In this document: piece after piece, positions 9,680 through 19,648 of the stretch | Layout: each line of letters begins with the position of its first letter | Position numbering within the stretch: the first letter of the stretch is position 1 | DNA from: Actinidia chinensis | Taxonomy: Eukaryota > Streptophyta > Magnoliopsida > Ericales > Actinidiaceae | Direction of reading: 5' to 3' | Length of the DNA: 39,267 nucleotides | Assembly (NCBI GenBank): GCA_009663005.1 | Contig: CM018899.1 | Coordinates: 8,475,994 to 8,515,260, forward strand | Position numbers and translations under genes: made by a program | Notes under the pieces: generated by a model | Told to the model about the DNA's origin: nothing | Seen by the model: only the letters and a program-made list of their open reading frames with translations | The model's database searches: none

Positions 9680-10150
9680 GTGAGACAAGAATACGTGGTA
9701 TCTTGACACGGGAGCAAAGCAACCATATGTGCGGAGACAAAGCTGGTTTATTTTTTTTTTTTTCGTGGAGCTTGATGAATCAAATAAGCGGCAATATTTC
9801 ATTGGAGATCTATCAAAAATTCGGTGAAGGGAAGAGGTAAAATTTTGATTCGCTTAAAAAAAGGAATGGCATCAATTATTTCAAATGTTTATTATGTTCC
9901 CCAATATGAAAACTAATATCTTGAGATTGACAACTCTTATAGAAAGGCTAGATATCCACATGAAAAATCATAGTCTTTTTTTATAAGGAGATAAAGGAAC
10001 CGTATAAAGGAAATTTGTTCCCAATGCCAATGACAAGCAATAGAATGTTTCTGCTAAATTATTCAAAATGATTAGGCAAAATATTTTGAAAGCATGCCTA
10101 AAAAAAAACCCCACTTGGCTTTGGCATTTGAGATTTGGGCATTTAAAATT
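9680..10150 (+). pseudogene. pol: Copia protease and pre-integrase remnant
   Basis: The aspartic protease active site is visible as WYLDTGA at 9696-9716, with the following ASNHMCG-type motif shifted by one extra A. The YVP and ILRL segments near 9890-9930 match the end of the protease and the start of the pre-integrase domain. Near 10115-10140 WHLRFGH-like sequence is partly readable. A poly-T run at 9747-9762 interrupts the frame. The protease would normally cut the element polyprotein; here it is inactive. Confidence 0.85.
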
Positions 10151-11033
10151 TTGGGGGACTAAATTGCATCCGGCACCAAAGAAATGGGTAAAGGATTGCC
10201 TTTATCAATCACCGGATTCAATTTTGTGAAGGATTTCTTCGTGGTAAGCACTTCGAAAAGCTTCAAGAGAGACAACAACAAGAGCAAGCCAAGCCTCTGG
10301 AACTATTCACATCGATGGTGTGGACCAATGATCTTTTTTCTCGGCAAACATAGATATTTTTTCCTCTTTATGTGATTTTAGCCGAAAAAGACATGGGTCT
10401 ATTTTTTAAAACAAAAGTCGTAAGTGTATAATTGTGTTCATAAAAATTCAGGCGTTGTTGAAAAACAAAGTGGCTATGATATAAAAAGCCATGAGAATCC
10501 GATGAGGAGGCGAATTCCACTTCAAATGAATTTATTGGAATTTTGTGAAGAAAATGGAATTCGCCGACCTTAACACTTCCGTACTCCCCGCAACAAAATG
10601 TGTTACCAAAAAAAAAATAGATCCATTCTTACCGCGGCTCAAAGCATGTGAAAAGCAAGAGGATACCGAAGAATTTTGGGCGAAGCCGAAGTTGTGGAGG
10701 GTGCCGGTTTATTTATCAAATCTCTCTCCCACACGAAGTGTATGGGGGGAAGCTCCGCAAGAGAAGCCATGGAAACGGGAAGAAGAAAAGAAAGTAGGGG
10801 ATTCACACTTGCGAGTTTTGGAGATTGCTTATGCACAAGTGCCAGAGCACAAAAAAAGGTTCAAACTTGATGATAGAAGTGAAAAGTATGTCGTCATTGG
10901 GTATGATTCACGTCCAAAGGTTGGTTACAAGTTGTACAATCCAAGGCAATGGAAGGTGATCTCGAGCCGAGACATTTGGTATTGGATTGAAGAAAGCACG
11001 TGGGATTGGAGACTCAAGAAGATGAGCAAATAA
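10151..11033 (+). pseudogene. pol: Copia integrase remnant
   Basis: Integrase inserts the DNA copy into the genome. Pieces in order: KGLPL (10186-10203), KSFKR (10258-10272), the first catalytic region around 10305-10320 (LIH.D), the GGEF region at about 10506-10520, then a long open stretch 10545-11033. That stretch has FWA, YLSNLSPTRSVWGE, LDDRSEKYVVIGYDSRPK and YKLYNP, typical of the integrase C-terminal part of plant copia elements. Frameshifts break the catalytic core. The 162-codon open stretch is the longest surviving piece of the element. Confidence 0.9.
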
Positions 11034-12060
11034 TTTCTTTCCCATGTTCGAAGAGAGGTTCAAAGAAAGGGACGAGCCAAAGAGTCCATGACACCACTTC
11101 ATCACCACCTCCAAACCGTTGAAGATCCATCCTTGGAGGAAAGCTCAAGTGAAAGGCCGTGCCACATGAGGAAGGAAACCTACAAGAGTGTATGACCGGG
11201 AACGACAAACCAAGACAATCTCACTTTTTTTGTCTTTTTGCTGATGTGAACCAATAGGTTTTTGAAGAAGCGGTGCAATGCAAAGTAGAAATGGAGAGAT
11301 GCCATGGATGAAGAGATTCAAAGAATAAGGAAAAATGTACATTGGGACTAGATGATCTTCCACAAGACCACAAGCAAGGCGTGAAGTGGGTGTACAAAGC
11401 GAGAAGAATGCCAAAGGAGAGTGGAGCGATACCAAAAACAAGGCTTGTCGTCAAAGGATACAAGCAACGAGCCAGGCATCGGACTATGATGAGGTATTTG
11501 CTTCCCGTCGCTCGCCTAGAAACTATAAGATGATTATTTCTTTATAGCGGAGCACAAATGAAAGGGAATATTTATCAAAGGGAACGTGAAATCCACTTTC
11601 TTGAATGACTTTCTTGAAGAAGAAGTTAATAGAGCAACTACGGGTTATGAGGTGAAAGGGCTGAAAATGCCCAAAATCAGGTTTTTTAAAGCTAAACAAA
11701 GCTTATATGGTTTAAAACAAGCTCCAAGGGCAATGGAAATTACTAGAATTGACAAGTATTTTCAGAAAGCACTTTTCATGAATGCCCATGAGCATGCCCT
11801 TACACCAAAATAGAGATGGAATATTTTGCTTGTATTGGGGGAGGGGGAGAGGAGGGAAGAAATGCTTTCCAGTTTTTTCACCCTCCTGGGCAAACAACCA
11901 AGAAGTGAAGAGTCAGAAAACAATGACTCGAGAATTTGAGATGACAGACATGTGCCTCATATTATACTATCTGGAATCGAAGTAAAGCAGAAATAAAAAG
12001 GGCATCTTCATCTTCCCAAGAAGAGTTTATGCAAAGGAAAGTCCTTTAAAAGGTTCAATA
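11034..12060 (+). pseudogene. pol: Copia reverse transcriptase remnant
   Basis: Reverse transcriptase copies element RNA into DNA. KTRLVVKGYKQR (about 11439-11474), PVARLETIR (11505-11531), STFLNDFLEEEV (11592-11627) and SLYGLKQAPRA (about 11699-11731) are clear copia RT motifs. The catalytic YVDD segment expected near 11830-11845 is not readable: a G-rich stretch (11837-11858) lies there. Downstream, MTREFEMTDM (11923-11950) and YYLESK fit the RT thumb. Several frameshifts and stops are present. Confidence 0.92.
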
Positions 12061-12815
12061 TGGCTAATTTTAAACAAATAGACCCGGTGTGAAGTGCGGA
12101 GTAAGTTGTACAAGGCTTAATGGTGGAGAAAAGGTGGATTGGATCACAACCTATTTCAAAAGTTTGGGGAAGTTTGCGTTACTTGACTGCACAAGACCGG
12201 CATACTTTTCGGTCGGCGTTGGACTAGTGAGCCGTTCCTGGCGGAGCAACCACAACTCACTTAAAAACAGCCAAGAGGATTCTCCATTACATAAAAGAGT
12301 AACTTGGTTTCGGTCTATCTTATCATCATCTAAACAATTTTTGATTGTTGGATATAGTGATAGTGATTGGCCGGAGACTTAGATGACCGACAAGAGCCAC
12401 AACCGGTTTCTATTCTACATTTGGGTAACACTGCATTACTTGGATTTCGGAATAAGAAACCGATCGTCACCCTTTTACTTTGTGAGGGGAATATTGTAGC
12501 TGCTGCATGATGGTATGTCATTTGCAATGTGGTAAGGGGTTTACTTAAAAGAGCTTTAAATTTGCACAAAAGAAGCAACAGAGATATTCGGGGACAATCA
12601 ATTGGCAATTAGGCATTGGCAAAGAATATTGTCTTCCATGATCGAACCAAGCACATAGATCCAAGGTATCATTTCATAAGAGAGTGCATGGCTAACAAGG
12701 AGGGCAATGAAATTTACAAGACACAAGAATCAAATTGCAGATATCTTAACTAAGCCGCTCAAGCATGACGTCTTTTTCAAAGCTTAAGAGCTTTTTGGAT
12801 CACTAAATCACGTTT
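12061..12815 (+). pseudogene. pol: Copia RT end and RNase H remnant
   Basis: RNase H removes the RNA template. VGYSDSDW (about 12350-12373) carries the first catalytic Asp region; TEIFGDN (12576-12596) and QIADILTKPLKHDVF (about 12734-12776) are the standard end of plant copia polyproteins. Upstream, TYFKSLGK and VGLVSR segments match the connection region. Stops and single-base shifts run through it. Confidence 0.92.
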
Positions 12816-12824
12816 AAGGGGGGA
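12814..12824 (+). other. Polypurine tract of the copia element
   Basis: TTAAGGGGGGA directly before the 3' LTR start TGTTGAAG; this is where plus-strand DNA synthesis is primed in LTR retrotransposons. Confidence 0.85.
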
Positions 12825-13259
12825 TGTTGAAGTATAACTTGATTTGATCCAGAAAGAAAAAAAAAAATTATTTAGAAAGCCCAAGCTAGGAAGCTACTTG
12901 TGTTGATAGAAGGTTCTAGAATGATCTTCTAAAAAATGAGAAGTATTTTGTATCTAGAAGCTTCTATAGAAGTCTAGAATAAATCTCTAGATATGTTGTT
13001 AGAAGACATCTAGAAATCTAGCAAATGTAGAAAATATCTATTGTAAACTAGAAGTTATTAGGAAAATCTTTGTAAGACTAGAACCATCCTTGAGTTGGAT
13101 AATGGGATGCATCTAGCCAATTGTTGTAAGAGAAGAAAAAGATTAAAAATGGAGTTTGAGACGGTTCAAAAAATCTTGAGTGTCCCCTTACCTCTTTAAT
13201 TTCAAAAATTCATTCCTTTTCATAAACCAACATTGACATCCTCCTCCTTACTTCCAACA
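12825..13259 (+). repeat. 3' LTR of the copia element
   Basis: It starts TGTTGAAGTATAAC and ends TTCCAACA, so the short inverted ends TGTTG/CAACA are intact. It is collinear with 8211-8639. A perfect three-part heat-shock element lies at 12909-12921, and GAA-GC-TTC at 12957-12964. The TATA box found in the 5' LTR is mutated here. Confidence 0.93.
12909..12964 (+). promoter_or_regulatory. Heat-shock-element array in the 3' LTR
   Basis: GAA (12909-12911), GG, TTC (12914-12916), TA, GAA (12919-12921) is a perfect nGAAnnTTCnnGAAn module. GAA-GC-TTC follows at 12957-12964. The 5' LTR has the same sites with indels, so the ancestral LTR carried both. Confidence 0.6.
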
Positions 13260-14100
13260 GAAATTACGTCAATTCTATAAGACAAAAATTTACAAAATCA
13301 TCAAAAACACTACATAAAACATAGTAGCCCTACTCTTTTGACAGGGATAAAGTTATTACAAAACATAAACATTATCTACAGACGATCACCACAGCAAGCT
13401 AGTGCAAGGGGACCTTCTATACCATTTCCCCCCAAAATCCTTCCAAAAGAAACATCGAATTGTGTGAGGTTAAGTTCTTGCCATTAAATAACAAGTATCA
13501 ACAACACGAGTATTATTAACAATATTAAGGGAGATTTAATAATTATTTCCCAATACTCTCATAACCAACATGTAGTCTCTATTAAATAAACATAACAATG
13601 TAAGTTATGACATAAAAGAGATGTCAATTCACCAATAGAATTAAGTCATAACAACATTTCATGCCATGGTTTCAAGGCATTACTATGGCAACACTCCATG
13701 TCATCTCATAGTCTACGTGACAACACTTCCATGTCCGCTTTTTTAACTACCAAAACTACGACACCACTATATTTTAGTTTATATGAGTTTATATAGAGTG
13801 CCCATCTTTCCTAAAATCCTCCATTATCTGAAAGTAATGGAGAGGTCCATTCCAATGAAGAGAATTGTGACACCTTATTAATGAAGTAAATTAAGGTTAG
13901 GATTAGGCCACATCATTTCCTGATAAGCTAATCCAAAAACACAGTCGTTTCTTTCCTCACAATTCTCTTCTCTGAAATTCTATTCTGTCTTTTTAATGTT
14001 TCTAAACTGAGTTTTTCTCTCTCTATTTTCTGCAATATCTATTCCAATCTCTTTCTACTTACTCTCATCAATCAGATTGAAAAAATAAAAAACGTTTTAA
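13260..14100 (+). mobile_element. Gypsy-type LTR, second part
   Basis: Continues the LTR interrupted at 8210. Features typical of plant gypsy LTRs are the spread of short CAACA/ACATAA words (13300-13700), the CTACGACACCAC segment near 13755, and the GACACC..TTAATGAAGTAAATTAAGGTTAGG block at 13869-13903 followed by a CT-rich stretch (13950-14070). The 3' end was not found; 14100 is a guess. Confidence 0.4.
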
Positions 14101-15035
14101 TAGTACAATAAATTACATATACCATATTTCTCCCTTGGTACTTGTATGCCTTCAAATATATATCGCATCATTGCGATAAGATTCGATGCGAATTCAAAAA
14201 ACTGTAAATTGTTGCATATTTTCTTGTAAATAAATACATCAAATCCTACAGGATAAATGAGAATCTATATATGCCTGACTAGCCATATACTATATAAATA
14301 TATATGTTCTATGTGAATTTGTGAGCATCACGTCTCAAAATATTTTTTTATTTAAAAAGCATACTTGAAGAGGAAAATTGATTTTGCTATATACATCTAC
14401 GTCGGAAGACCCCCAACGATCTATAATTACTTAGTTTTTTTCCGGCATTCCCGTTTAGCAAGTAGTTAAAAATTATAGATAGGAGGTCATTGGAATTGCC
14501 ACCTAATAAAAGGTCTTAGAAAATAATATAATATACTAATTTCATATATAGACAGTCATTTTTCATCTCCAAAGATGGTTCCGTAGGCTATTATACTGAT
14601 TGAAAAAGTGTTAGACGCTCACTCAGCCTAACCACATGATTATTCTCTACTCAAATCTTTATATTTATTTTAATTAAATATTTAAGCCTTTTTATAATGC
14701 ATTAACGTTAATTACGTAATTAAATACAACATGAAAAAAACGGAATTAACAAATTTTTGGTAGACAATTCCTAGTGTGGTTCTGCTTTTATCTCGTCCAA
14801 GTGATCAGCACTTTCCTTTATTTCTTTTCCCAAAATTGGATCAACACCGTCCATCAGCTGGATAATGTTATTCTAATTTTACCGATCAGATACATACACA
14901 CCATTTTGGCGTGTTTTGATTGAATCATCATAGAATATTTTGTTTAGCTTTTGAATAAGTCAAACAAGCTTCAAATTGCTAGTTTTTTTTTTTTTTTTAT
15001 CGGCAAGAAAATATATTATTAACTTGAGTAAAACT
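14101..15035. other. Unassigned AT-rich stretch
   Basis: No gene found. It contains an 80-90 base hairpin (14409-14490) listed separately and a poly-T run at about 14984-14998. Confidence 0.4.
14409..14490. repeat. Imperfect hairpin
   Basis: GACCCCCAACGATCTATAATT (starting 14409) pairs with AATTATAGATAGGAGGTC (ending 14490), leaving a loop of about 40 bases. Arms match over about 17 of 21 positions with a small bulge. It could be a tiny MITE or simply a short palindrome; no microRNA was recognised. Confidence 0.45.
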
Positions 15036-15757
15036 TGCTAGAAGCATTCCACCCATCTCTAAAACTCCATTTTGGAGGTCAAGACCCCTCCAATCCATCT
15101 CCAACCCACCTCCATTTTGGAGCTTCCAAAAAATAGAGTTTCATCTCCATTTTCTCTCTCTGCTATTCATCTTATATTCCAAAATTTTTCTATTTTACCT
15201 TGTATCATTTCCTTTATGTTCAATTATAATACCACTAATGTCCTTTGTACTTTTTTCTTATATACTTATAAATATATATAACTTTTACGTGTTGGAATTC
15301 ATTTTTTATTTAAAATTAATACCATTAAAAAAATATTGACGATACATTTAAAATGAGTATAATTTTCAATATATTTAATAAAAACTTTTTGAAATCAACC
15401 ATTTCATAATAAATAAAATCCAATTATGCACCATTTTGGCTAGATTTGTTTTTTTTGCTAAAAGCCCCCTTATTTTTTTTAGATTCTATGAAGAAAATGA
15501 AAGAGGAAAAAAGTAGAAGAGAAAATGAAAAAAGAGTGAGTTAATTGTTTTGGTTGTTTTACAAGAGAAAATGTAAAAAAGAAACGAAGAGAATTTTTGA
15601 AGAGATTTTAGAGGGAGATGTTAGAGATGAAAATAGAGTTCTAGGTTAAGTTGATGTAAGTAGGAAAAAACTCCAAACTCACCTTTTTGAATTAAAACTA
15701 ATATTTCGTGTCTTTAAAATGGAGAGTTGGTGACAATTGGGTTGGAGATGCTCTAAG
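15036..15757. mobile_element. MITE-like element with GCATCTCCAACC ends
   Basis: The right end, reversed, reads TTAGAGCATCTCCAACCCAA (complement of about 15738-15757). The left end reads CTAGAAGCATTCCACCCATC (about 15038), with a second ATCTCCAACCC at 15096. Such GAGCATCTCCAACC ends are frequent on plant non-autonomous DNA elements. CT-rich sequence inside the left arm (15140-15170) is mirrored by GA-rich sequence in the right arm (15485-15640). No transposase and no clear target duplication. Confidence 0.5.
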
Positions 15758-17859
15758 TAACCAAGTGACGCAAATGCATGGTGGATCCTTTGAAAAGCAA
15801 TACAATTGGTCGTGTGATTGGTTAATGAATTTCCCTGTAAAAGCAGTGTTTCTTTCCACAGCCAAATATTTTTTAAGTACACTGATCCTTTGGAAAGAGA
15901 ATGAATCAATAGATAGGAAATGCTTCATGTACACACTTAACATTTGGGTTGTATCTTGTGCATTATATGTTTTACTTTAAAAAAAATTAATTTTAATCTC
16001 AACCATTGAATTTTTTACGCCATAACAAGGTTTGCCCGTCTAAATCGGTAACCCATACTTGATATACATGTGGTTCAAATAAAATTTATTAATTAGTTTG
16101 GTATTTACTACGTATTATGACCATTATTTATGATAATTGAATGTCTATTTTATGAGAATTAGTTAGTTATTAAAATATTTATATAACAATTTGGGGGGCC
16201 ACAGTGAAATTATTGATAATTAGTTAATTACTATATGGTCCGCCTATTAATTAAAGGGGTCCATTTTATTAAAATATGTCAATATTATGACATTTATGGC
16301 CAAAAAAATATTTTATGAATCAAATGATTCAAGTTCTGAATTGTTATGGCCTTGTTTTGAATCGAGATGGGTCCACATATTATTATCGTGGGTTTTATGT
16401 ACTAATGAAGTGGAGTTCACTTTGAACCATAATAAAAAATTTTATGATATGTTGTGGCTTAAAAAGTAGTTATGATCAATTACCCGTTAGTTGTGCATTA
16501 TTAGGCTATTCTTATAAATTATGGTAGGATCTACATCTTAACTACAATAGTTGATCTAACAAACATATTTTGGTCATGTTGCGTTTAATTGAATTTTTGT
16601 GACACTAATACCTTTTATTAATAATTAGGATAAAATTTTATTAATCTGTGGCTATTGTACGAGAATGGGTCAACGATAACAATTTTTTTTATGATGGCTT
16701 TTTATAATTCAACGAGCAATTTTCCTTGCTTTTATAATTTTTGGGTTAGTTTTGAACTCTTTGGCTCATGTCCGGATAACATTTAAAAACTTATGGATTG
16801 GGACTTATGATTTTGAAATGAATAAATGAGTTTGTAGATATTTTTTTTGACCATTCCCTAGTTGACCAGTTTCTCGGTTCAAATTGATGATGTGGCCAAT
16901 TCTCGGCCACACAGTGTATGTAATAATGTTCGTTTTTTTAGGCTGTTTAATGCTAGCTTTTCCCGAGAATAGATGCCTTCAAAATAATAATAATCCAAAA
17001 TCCAAATACGAACATAACACTACCACTTGATTAATGAATACTGTGCAAATATATTTATACACTTTTCATTTAGAAAAAATTAGATTGATTGGGCATTAGT
17101 ATAATGTTGTCTGACAGAAAAACATTATTTTCAACATAGACCCGTGAATTTCTTTTAAGAAAACAAAAAAGGATTTCTAATGTGGAGTATGTAGATATGA
17201 CATCCGATCAAAATAATATTTTTTTTTTTGAATATCATATCAACAAAAACAAGAAGATTAAGGATTGGATAATCAAGATGCACTAGGTGGACTAGTATGC
17301 CCAATTTTTTTTTTTTATGGGGATGTAATCACAAAAGCAGTAATCAAAGAGCACAAAATGCCAAAAAATTAATTTCCTCCATCTTATATTGAAATTTCTT
17401 TTGGGAATCAAACTATTTAAAAAATACAATCATTGATTTTGTTTTACAAAATTTTTATTGTACTCCCATAATTATTGCATTTTGACTTTTTATTTGGTTT
17501 GTAATGTTAATTAAATGATACGTAAAAAGACAAGAAAGGACAAAGAAAAAAAATTATATTTATTTTCTGAGACGCATTACTGCGTTGCATGTTTTGAGTT
17601 TGGACATATAAGTTGGACATTACAAAATGGTCTCTACTTATATGGATGAATGAAATGAGTAAATTTTTAAGAAAGAAAAACATGTGTGGCTTTTCCACAA
17701 TTATTGTTAAATACTAGAAGAATGTGTGACAATGGGACATTTTAATAAATATAAATTATCAAGGGGTGTTGTGTTAGGAATTGAGAGACTCATTTATTAT
17801 GTAACACCATTCTATACAAAAATTAGTTATATAAATTTTTGAGAGAATACAACAAGATT
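15758..17859. other. Unassigned AT-rich stretch of about 2.1 kb
   Basis: Open frames of 60-90 codons (for example 15708-15980 and 16287-16469) show no family resemblance and are biased by composition. No LTR, inverted-repeat or RNA gene signal could be supported. Confidence 0.4.
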
Positions 17860-19153
17860 TGGTAGCATAAGCAATGATCGATTTTGGTTATTGAACTTTA
17901 TATGTTTAAAGCCAAATAATCTCACATGTTAAAAGATGCATCAATCACTCATTTTAACTCAAAATAGGATACACAAATTATTTTGAAACTATAACGTATG
18001 CATATTTTGAAAAAACATGGGCTAGGAATAGAATGAATCAAATGGAATCATTCACATTTTTTTAGAGACCACATTCGAGCTTAGAAATATTAAATTATCA
18101 CTTAAACTATTTGGGTGTTAGCAAACTCTTGTTTTGAAGAAATCAGTGAACTACATAGTATTGCTACTATTATCAAAAGTTTGGTAGTTGAACTTCGATA
18201 TACCAAAGTTAAGGAAAACCTCGACCGAAAGTTTAAGGTTTCTTTGGAAATATTGAAGCCACTACCGAAAATAAAAATTGGTCAACCGAATTTGAAGAAA
18301 CGTTCAACCAACAGTTTAAAACGACTCCTATAATATTGAAAGCCTTAACCGAAAGTTAAAATCGGTCGACCGAAGTTAGGCAACCGGCTTCGAACTGAAG
18401 ATTTTGGGTGCCTCATGAATTGTGACGCATCGACCGAAGTTATAGTTCGGTCAACTGAAGTTGGGGCAAACCCTTCGAGCGAAGTTTTAAACTCTCTTTG
18501 GAAATTAAGAAGCACGACTGAAGTGAAGTTTGGTCAATCGCGGCAACAAAAGTTTGGACTTTGATTTGAGGGTCCAGACAAGAGCCACGGCTGTGAGATT
18601 CAATCAAAACGGCTTTACTTCGGAAGCATTAATGCTGAAACGATTAGTTTCAAACTTAAAGGCTATAAATTAACTATGAGTTGTAGGAAACATATTGAAG
18701 TGTCATTAATTCTACCTTACACTTTTCAATACTTCAATCCTTATTTCATTTTTGTGAGTTTGATTTGTAAGATCAAAAATAAAATTACTCTAGAGAGAAT
18801 TTTATTAGATTTATTCTTTCATCTAGAGGTTAAGAGCGTTAATTGCTAAATATTTATTCATTTTGAGAGGATCACATTGAGTGGATTGGTTGTTTTTCAA
18901 GATAGGGTATACTATTGATAAGACTAAGGGACTCTATTATAATGTAAAAGTTTTTCAAGCACCCGCATACTTGAAGATAGTGGAATTCCAAGGAGACCTT
19001 TGAGAATTGACGTAGACAAGATTGACTGAACCACTATAATCGTTTGCACTCTTTTCTATCTTACTTAATTGTTTATGTATCGTTGAGTGCATATTATAAT
19101 TTATTACCTAAGCTACTTCTAATTGTCCGAAAATTCCTGTATTGAAACGTGTA
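17860..19153 (+). mobile_element. Sirevirus-like copia LTR 'A'
   Basis: It starts TGGTAGCATAAGCAATGATCG, resembling the start of LTR B (TGTTAGCATAAAACTTTAATCG). Its 3' half has the segment GACGTAGACAAGATTGACTGA, then ACCACTATAATCGTTTGCAC (about 19010-19050), also found in LTR B (21059-21100). After it, ACTATCAGAATCGGA (19156-19170) resembles a decayed methionine-tRNA primer site. The U3 half is filled with repeats of GACCGAAGTT-like words (18180-18560). An open frame at 18115-18333 is part of those repeats and not a gene. Confidence 0.65.
18180..18560 (+). repeat. Degenerate CGACCGAAGTT repeats in LTR A
   Basis: Versions of (TCGGT)CGACCGAAGTT and ACCGAAAGTT recur about ten times with irregular spacing, some adjacent to inverted AACTTCGGT versions, so many are palindromic around CGACCG. 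Confidence 0.65.
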
Positions 19154-19648
19154 ATACTATCAGAATCGGAGAAGATAGAGTTTAGCATAAGCAACAGGAT
19201 TTCATCTAAAACTTACTCATGAAAATATTCAAAAAATCTCTAAATGATCTTGCTAAATCCACTTAATGACAAATGAAAGGAATTAATTATAATGAGGAAT
19301 CCTTACTCATATTTTTCAAATGATAATTTTGATATCAGTCGATTTTTGAATTTGATACGATGTTGTTGATGAACACCGTTCCATATAATGCATTTCTATA
19401 TAATTGGGATGATGTTTGTTGAATTTAAAAAATTGCATCTAAGAAGAGTTTTGAAGAATAATTTCCATCTCTTGTAATTGAATTGGAGAATTTGAAAAAT
19501 GATACAATTATTTTGAGAGATGAAATGATGTTTAAAAATTAAAAATAAAAAATTTTATTTTAAAATTGCATCAATGAAAAACTTTTTGGAAGAATGACAC
19601 TTTATTTTGAAAGAGAAATAAAAGAGTTTTCTTCAAATGATAAAATTA
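19154..19648 (+). pseudogene. gag: Copia gag coiled-coil fragment between LTRs A and B
   Basis: After the primer-site-like sequence a short internal region follows. IELENLKNDTIILRDEM (about 19478-19528) is in the style of the coiled-coil part of long copia gag proteins (Sirevirus-like). The rest is interrupted by stops. Only about 500 bases separate the LTRs, so most of the element is missing. Confidence 0.5.

Larger units (their letters stand above)
8211..13259 (+). mobile_element. Ty1/copia LTR retrotransposon, nearly full length, degenerate
   Basis: Two direct LTRs of about 430 bases flank an internal region with, in order, a primer-binding site, gag, protease, integrase, reverse transcriptase, RNase H and a polypurine tract. 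The order protease-integrase-RT-RNase H defines Ty1/copia. Every domain is broken by frameshifts or stops, so the element cannot encode its own proteins. The left LTR has lost its TG start; the right one is TGTTG...CAACA. No clean 5-base target duplication is seen (CTGAA on the left, GAAAT on the right). It sits inside a gypsy-type LTR. Confidence 0.95.

Noticed and set aside
18115..18333. 72-codon open frame
   Set aside because: It is made of the GACCGAAGTT repeats of LTR A.
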